A stretch of 19,308 bases of DNA from JANWZL01 sp037445185 (lineage in GTDB: Bacteria; Pseudomonadota; Gammaproteobacteria; Burkholderiales; Thiobacillaceae). Position numbers and translations under genes: made by a program. The notes below the pieces were generated by a model, which saw nothing but the letters and a program-made list of their open reading frames with translations, was not told where the DNA came from and did no database searches. Each line of letters opens with the position of its first letter. The first letter of the stretch is position 1. Below, one piece after another: positions 15,596 to 19,308 of this stretch. Location of the stretch: contig JBBIKZ010000040.1 in assembly GCA_037445185.1 (NCBI GenBank), positions 1 through 19,308 on the forward strand, read 5' to 3'.

Positions 15596-16984
15596 ATGCC
15601 CTGCCTGTACGTGTCCGCCGCCCATAAGTCTTCGGGCAAGACCACGCTGACCCTGGGCCTGAGCCGCGCCCTGCGCCGGCGGGGCCTAAAGGTGCAGACC
15701 TTCAAGAAGGGGCCGGACTACATCGATCCCATCTGGCACGGCCAGGCGGCGGGGCGGCCCTGCTACAACCTGGACTTCCACATGATGGCGCGGGGCGAGA
15801 CTCTGAGCCTCTTCGCGCAGCATGCCAGCACGGCCGACATCGCCCTGATCGAGGGCAACAAAGGCCTCTATGACGGCATGGACCTCGAAGGTAGCGACAG
15901 CAACGCCGCCATGGCCAAGCTCCTGGGCGCCCCCGTGGTCCTGGTGCTGGACACCCAAGGCATGACCCGCGGCATTGCCCCCCTCATCCTCGGCTATCAG
16001 GCCTTCGACCCCGGCGTGCGGATCGCCGGCGTCATCCTCAACAAGGTCGGCGGCCCGCGTCACGAGGGCAAGCTGCGCGCCGTCCTCGAGCGCTACACCG
16101 GTGTGCAGGTGCTGGGGGCGCTGCCCCGCGCGGCGCAGCTCGAGATCGCCGAGCGCCACCTGGGTCTCATCCCCGGCAACGAGACGCCCGCGGCCGAGGC
16201 GCGCATCGAGGCCATCGCCGACATGGTCGCCGAACGGATCGATCTGGACGCGCTACTCGCTCTGGCGGCACCGCTCGCCGCCGCCGTGACTGCCAGCGCC
16301 GCGCCGACGCCAATGGGTGCGGGGTTACGCATCGCCATCGCCCGCGACCGCGCCTTCGGCTTCTACTACCAGGAGGACATCGATACCCTGCGCGCGGCCG
16401 GCGTCGAACTCCTGCCGGTCGACACGCTGAGGGATGAGCGCCTGCCGGAGGCCGACGGTCTCATCCTGGGCGGTGGCTTTCCCGAGGTGTTCATCGAGGC
16501 CCTCGCGGCCAACCGGGCACTGCGTCATGACATCCGCCGCGCCATCGAGGCGGGCCTGCCGACCTACGCGGAATGCGGCGGGCTGATGTACCTCTCGCGC
16601 AGCATCGCCTGGGGCGAGCGCCGTGGCGAGATGGTCGGCGTCGTGCCCGGCGAGTGCGTCATGCACCCCCGCCCGGTGGGACGCGGTTACGTCCTCCTGA
16701 CGGGCACGGGCGTGTCCGACCTCGCGCCTGCCGCTGGCGGGGCGATCCCGGCGCATGAGTTCCATCACTCCGGTCTCGTCAACCTGCCCCAGGGCCTCGC
16801 CTATGCCTATCGCATGACGCGCGGCGTGGGCATGGACGGACAGCACGACGGCTTCGTCTTCAGGAACCTGCTCGCCGCCTACAGTCACCGCCGCGGCGCG
16901 GGCGAACGAGGCTGGATCGCGCCCTTTCTGCAACAGGTGCGTGCCCAGTCCCGACGGGCACAACCGGCCCGACGCGCCGCATGA
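15596..16984 (+). CDS. dsrN: DsrN, siroheme amidase (CobB/CbiA-type glutamine amidotransferase)
   Basis: A 462-residue homologue of cobyrinic acid a,c-diamide synthase that amidates siroheme for DsrAB. The N-terminal ATP-binding domain has P-loop AHKSSGKTT (9-17) and KKGPDYIDP. The C-terminal class I amidotransferase domain has nucleophile C327 in AECGGLMYLS and histidines H387/H390/H391 in AHEFHHSG. The chosen start is ATG 15596 (MPCLYVSAAH). The open frame runs back through the terminator hairpin, but those 27 residues are not family-like. No strong ribosome site is visible. Biosynthetic coupling with the cysG at 17622 is clear from function. Confidence 0.93.
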   Translation: MPCLYVSAAHKSSGKTTLTLGLSRALRRRGLKVQTFKKGPDYIDPIWHGQAAGRPCYNLDFHMMARGETLSLFAQHASTADIALIEGNKGLYDGMDLEGSDSNAAMAKLLGAPVVLVLDTQGMTRGIAPLILGYQAFDPGVRIAGVILNKVGGPRHEGKLRAVLERYTGVQVLGALPRAAQLEIAERHLGLIPGNETPAAEARIEAIADMVAERIDLDALLALAAPLAAAVTASAAPTPMGAGLRIAIARDRAFGFYYQEDIDTLRAAGVELLPVDTLRDERLPEADGLILGGGFPEVFIEALAANRALRHDIRRAIEAGLPTYAECGGLMYLSRSIAWGERRGEMVGVVPGECVMHPRPVGRGYVLLTGTGVSDLAPAAGGAIPAHEFHHSGLVNLPQGLAYAYRMTRGVGMDGQHDGFVFRNLLAAYSHRRGAGERGWIAPFLQQVRAQSRRAQPARRAA

Positions 16985-16995
16985 GCCTCGACCGT

Positions 16996-17101
16996 GGTCA
17001 CGTGACCCTGCATGCATGCGTCCACGCATGCCTGCGCGCCGCTCAACCGTCCCTCTCCCGCTGGCCGGGAAGGGGTGTCAACGCCAGTCGCCACGCGACT
17101 G
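16996..17101. promoter_or_regulatory. Three palindromes in the dsrN-dsrR gap
   Basis: (a) GGTCACGTGACC (16996-17007), a perfect 12-bp palindrome. (b) GCATGCGT-CC-ACGCATGC (17014-17031), an 18-bp inverted repeat with a 2-base centre, better suited to protein binding than to a hairpin. (c) CAGTCGC-CAC-GCGACTG (17085-17101), a 7-bp hairpin ending 13 bases before the dsrR ribosome site. Together these suggest independent control of dsrR. No -35/-10 pair is convincing. Confidence 0.5.
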
Positions 17102-17123
17102 TTACCTCAAGGATGGAGGACCT

Positions 17124-17507
17124 ATGATCAGCCTGACCAAACAAGCCGCCGAACAGATCCGCCTGGCGGCGCAGAACAGCGACGCCCAGGGCATGGGCCT
17201 GCGCCTGGCCGCCAAGGTGAACGAGGCCGGCATGCTGGAATTCGGCATGGGCTTCGACCAGGAGCGCGAAAGCGATGCCGTGCACGAATCCTGGGGCATC
17301 ACCATCCTGGTGTCCAAGCACAGCGCCCCCTATCTGCAGGACGTGACCCTCGATTTCACCGAGATCGCCCCCGGCCGGCAAAGCTTCGTGTTCATGAAGC
17401 CCGGCAGCGAGGAGCCCCCCGCTGGCGGTGGCGGCTGCGGCAGCGGCGGTTGCGGTTCCGGCGGGTCTGGCGGTTCCGGCGGTTGTGGCAGCGGCGGCTG
17501 TGGCTGA
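17124..17507 (+). CDS. dsrR: DsrR, A-type-carrier-like protein with a Gly/Ser/Cys tail
   Basis: A 127-residue protein. Residues 1-92 (MISLTKQAAEQIR... to ...GRQSFVFMKPG) form the IscA/HesB-like fold of DsrR, which lacks the cluster-binding cysteines of true A-type carriers. No cysteine occurs in this core. DsrR in Allochromatium is needed for normal dsr function, probably post-transcriptionally. The C-terminus is unusual: about 27 residues from AGGGGCGSGGCG onward, only Gly, Ser, Ala and Cys, with four cysteines (CGSGGC twice). It may bind metal or simply be low-complexity drift. The start is ATG 17124 after GGAGGA (17115-17120). The longer upstream frame through the palindromes is rejected. 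Confidence 0.88.
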   Translation: MISLTKQAAEQIRLAAQNSDAQGMGLRLAAKVNEAGMLEFGMGFDQERESDAVHESWGITILVSKHSAPYLQDVTLDFTEIAPGRQSFVFMKPGSEEPPAGGGGCGSGGCGSGGSGGSGGCGSGGCG

Positions 17508-17508
17508 T

Positions 17509-17621
17509 CCGGTTTCAGGCTTCGGGCTACAGGTTTCAGTAACCCCTCATGGACCTGGCCGACCTGCTGCCCGATACCGGACTGCATGGACTGAACCCTG
17601 TAACCCGTATCCTGTAACCTG
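17509..17621. repeat. Second inverted pair of heptanucleotide repeats, between dsrR and cysG
   Basis: The left arm (17509-17536) reads CCGGTTT, CAGGCTT, CGGGCTA, CAGGTTT. The right arm (17594-17621) reads AACCCTG, TAACCCG, TATCCTG, TAACCTG. Total size (113 bp), arm length, 7-bp phase and arm orientation match the element at 2714-2831, while the 57-base centres differ. The last unit TAACCTG is followed immediately by the ATG of cysG, so the repeat occupies the ribosome-site position. Confidence 0.75.
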
Positions 17622-19067
17622 ATGGACTACCTACCGATCTTCCTCGACCTGCGCGGGAAATACGCCCTCGTGGTGGGCGGTGGCGACACCGCGGCGCGCA
17701 AGGCATCGCTGCTGCTCGCCGCCGGTGCCTGGGTGACCGTGGTGAGCCCCGATCCCCTGTCCAGCGCCTTCAACGAACTCAACGGCACCGACCGGGTGAT
17801 CCATCGTCAGGAGCCCTTCGCGCAGGCGCACTTGGACGGCATGGAGCTGGTCTTTGCCGCCAGCGAGGACGAGACCCTCGATCGGCGTGTCTATGAGGCC
17901 GCCCACGCCCGTCACCTGCCGGTCAACGTGGTCGACAGGCCCGAGCTCTGCTCGTTCATCATGCCCTCCATCATCGACCGCTCGCCGGTGGTGGTGGCGG
18001 TCTCCAGCGGCGGCGAGGCGCCGGTGCTCTCGCGTCTGCTGCGCGCCCGCCTGGAGACCCTGATACCGGCTGCCTATGGCCGGCTGGCCGCCCTGGCGGG
18101 ACGCTTCAAGACGCGGGTGCGCCAACGCTTCCCCACCACCGAAGGACGGCGCAAGTTCTGGGAAAAGGCGCTGCTCTCGCCCATCGCCGAGATGGTCTTT
18201 GCCGGGCGCGAGCAGGAAGCGGAGCAGGCCCTGACGCGCATGCTGGAGCAGTCCGCCGACGCCCCCGAACGCGGCGAGGTCTACCTGGTCGGCGCCGGCC
18301 CGGGCAATCCGGACCTGCTCACCTTCCGGGCGCTGCGCCTGATGCAGCAGGCCGATGTGGTGGTCTATGACCGTCTGGTCTCGCCCCCCATCCTCGACAT
18401 GTGCCGGCGCGACGCAGACCGCATCTATGTCGGCAAGGAGCGCGACAACCATGCGCTGCCGCAGGAGGACATCAACCACCTGCTCGTGCGCCTGGCCAAG
18501 GAAGGCAAGCGGGTGTTGCGCCTGAAGGGCGGCGACCCCTTCATCTTCGGCCGCGGCGGCGAAGAGATCGAGACCCTACGCGAAAACGGCGTGCCCTTCC
18601 AGGTCGTGCCCGCCGTCACCGCCGCTGCCGGGGTGGCCGCCTATGCCGGCATCCCGCTCACCCACCGCGACCATGCCCAGGCCCTGGTCTTCGTCACTGG
18701 CCACCTCAAGGACAACACCATGAACCTGGACTGGGACATGCTCTGCCGTCCCGGCCAGACCGTGGTCATCTACATGGGGCTCAAGGGCCTGGTGACCCTC
18801 TGCCGCGAGATGATCGCCCACGGCCTGCCAGCCACCACGCCGGCCGCCGTCGTGCAGCAGGGCACCACGCTCAACCAGAAGGTGGTCACCGGCACCCTGG
18901 ACACCCTGCCCGCCCTGGTCGCCAAGGCCGATCTCAAACCGCCCACCCTCATCATCGTCGGTGACGTGGTCAAACTGCACGACAAGCTCAACTGGTTCCA
19001 TCCCGAACCGGCCGCCGACGACCACTGGCACACCCCGCTCGACCGGCCGGCCCGCCTGGATCTCTAG
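17622..19067 (+). CDS. cysG: Siroheme synthase CysG (precorrin-2 dehydrogenase/ferrochelatase and uroporphyrinogen-III methyltransferase)
   Basis: A 481-residue trifunctional enzyme making siroheme from uroporphyrinogen III, the cofactor of DsrAB. The N-terminal dehydrogenase/chelatase domain (about 1-210) has NAD-binding GGGDTAARKA (19-28), the catalytic aspartate D105 (VNVVDRPELCSF) and SSGGEAP (128-134). The SUMT domain (about 218-465) has VYLVGAGPGNPDLLT (220-234), D250 in VVYDRLVSPP, K272 in VGKERD and LRLKGGDPFIFGRGGEE (299-315). Length is close to E. coli CysG. It starts at ATG 17622, which directly abuts a heptanucleotide repeat with no Shine-Dalgarno sequence. It follows dsrR where dsrS occurs in Allochromatium, tying siroheme supply to DsrN amidation. 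Confidence 0.96.
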   Translation: MDYLPIFLDLRGKYALVVGGGDTAARKASLLLAAGAWVTVVSPDPLSSAFNELNGTDRVIHRQEPFAQAHLDGMELVFAASEDETLDRRVYEAAHARHLPVNVVDRPELCSFIMPSIIDRSPVVVAVSSGGEAPVLSRLLRARLETLIPAAYGRLAALAGRFKTRVRQRFPTTEGRRKFWEKALLSPIAEMVFAGREQEAEQALTRMLEQSADAPERGEVYLVGAGPGNPDLLTFRALRLMQQADVVVYDRLVSPPILDMCRRDADRIYVGKERDNHALPQEDINHLLVRLAKEGKRVLRLKGGDPFIFGRGGEEIETLRENGVPFQVVPAVTAAAGVAAYAGIPLTHRDHAQALVFVTGHLKDNTMNLDWDMLCRPGQTVVIYMGLKGLVTLCREMIAHGLPATTPAAVVQQGTTLNQKVVTGTLDTLPALVAKADLKPPTLIIVGDVVKLHDKLNWFHPEPAADDHWHTPLDRPARLDL

Positions 19068-19308
19068 CCGCACCGAGCGACGGTCGAGCGGTGTTGCAGC
19101 GTCGAAAGGCGGTGGCAGCCGATACCCCCGCGCTTCTGTCTGCGGAAGGACGGCCCGTCCCGGTCAGCAGGCTTAGCTTCACATACCGACAGCCGATTAC
19201 CCGTCGGGGTAACTGGCTGGCCGTCGGCATAAGCGCGTATGATGACGCGATCGTGCGTACTGCTTGTACCCCTTCGACGAAGGCAACGCTGCCGGCTTCG
19301 CGCCGCGC
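19068..19308. other. Region downstream of cysG with no supported gene
   Basis: No open frame with coding character starts here, and no tRNA-like or terminator structure with a U-tract was found directly after cysG. The only structured element I can support is the palindrome at 19197-19212. The right end may be the promoter region of a gene beyond the window. Confidence 0.5.
19197..19212. promoter_or_regulatory. TTACCC-GTC-GGGGTAA palindrome, putative operator
   Basis: A near-perfect inverted repeat, TTACCC (19197-19202), GTC, GGGGTAA (19206-19212). It has the same layout as CTACCC-GAT-GGGGTAG (4185-4200) in the dsrA control region: the NTACCC half-site, a 3-base spacer and a GGGGTAN half-site. 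It is probably a binding site for the same type of regulator, serving a gene to the right of the window. Confidence 0.4.

Noticed and set aside
17001..17006. CACGTG as an E-box
   Set aside because: E-boxes are eukaryotic bHLH sites. Here it is simply the centre of a longer bacterial palindrome.
16941..17123. Longer DsrR starting upstream within the dsrN 3' end
   Set aside because: ATG 17124 has a strong GGAGGA ribosome site and the normal DsrR N-terminus. The extension covers palindromic non-coding sequence.

Overview
The window is a nearly complete oxidative dissimilatory sulfite reductase (dsr) locus. Its host is probably a GC-rich, sulfur-oxidising gammaproteobacterium of the Chromatiales/Ectothiorhodospiraceae kind. 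The diagnosis rests on the forward gene order dsrA-B-E-F-H-C-M-K-L-J-O-P-N-R. The presence of dsrEFH and dsrL marks the sulfur-oxidising rather than the sulfate-reducing version of the pathway. In these organisms cytoplasmic sulfane sulfur is passed through DsrEFH to DsrC. The DsrC trisulfide is thought to be oxidised at the DsrMKJOP membrane complex, and DsrAB (siroheme-amide, with DsrL as redox partner) releases sulfite.

Layout. Bases 1-158 hold what looks like the C-terminal end of a transposase running in from the left edge. Bases 315-4105 form a leftward cluster that diverges from dsrA. From promoter-proximal to distal it encodes a 77-residue unknown, a Cas6/Cmx6-like protein, a cysteine-free DsrC paralogue (RspA-like), an SseA-type sulfurtransferase, a 204-residue unknown and a TauD-like 2-oxoglutarate dioxygenase. 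Bases 4106-4367 are the divergent control region, with five copies of a CTACCC/GGGTAG element in 62 bp. Bases 4368-15408 carry dsrABEFHCMKLJOP. An intrinsic terminator-like hairpin follows dsrP at 15519-15551. Then come dsrN, dsrR and a trifunctional cysG for siroheme synthesis, which sits where dsrS lies in Allochromatium. The last 241 bases hold no recognisable gene.

How the genes fit together. CysG makes siroheme and DsrN amidates it for DsrAB. DsrR is an A-type-carrier relative associated with dsr. The divergent cluster adds a sulfurtransferase and a DsrC relative that can no longer do thiol chemistry, so it is probably regulatory or accessory.

What stands out: (1) an orphan Cas6-like RNA endonuclease candidate beside an operon whose larger intergenic gaps nearly all carry a strong, sequence-unrelated hairpin; (2) the cysteine-free DsrC paralogue; (3) a degenerate 7-bp periodic repeat that twice forms an inverted pair about 115 bp long, directly abutting the start codons of sseA and cysG, and once appears to be translated into a protein C-terminus; (4) a 16-bp palindrome of form NTACCC-N3-GGGGTAN at both ends of the dsr cluster; (5) a Gly/Ser/Cys tail on DsrR.
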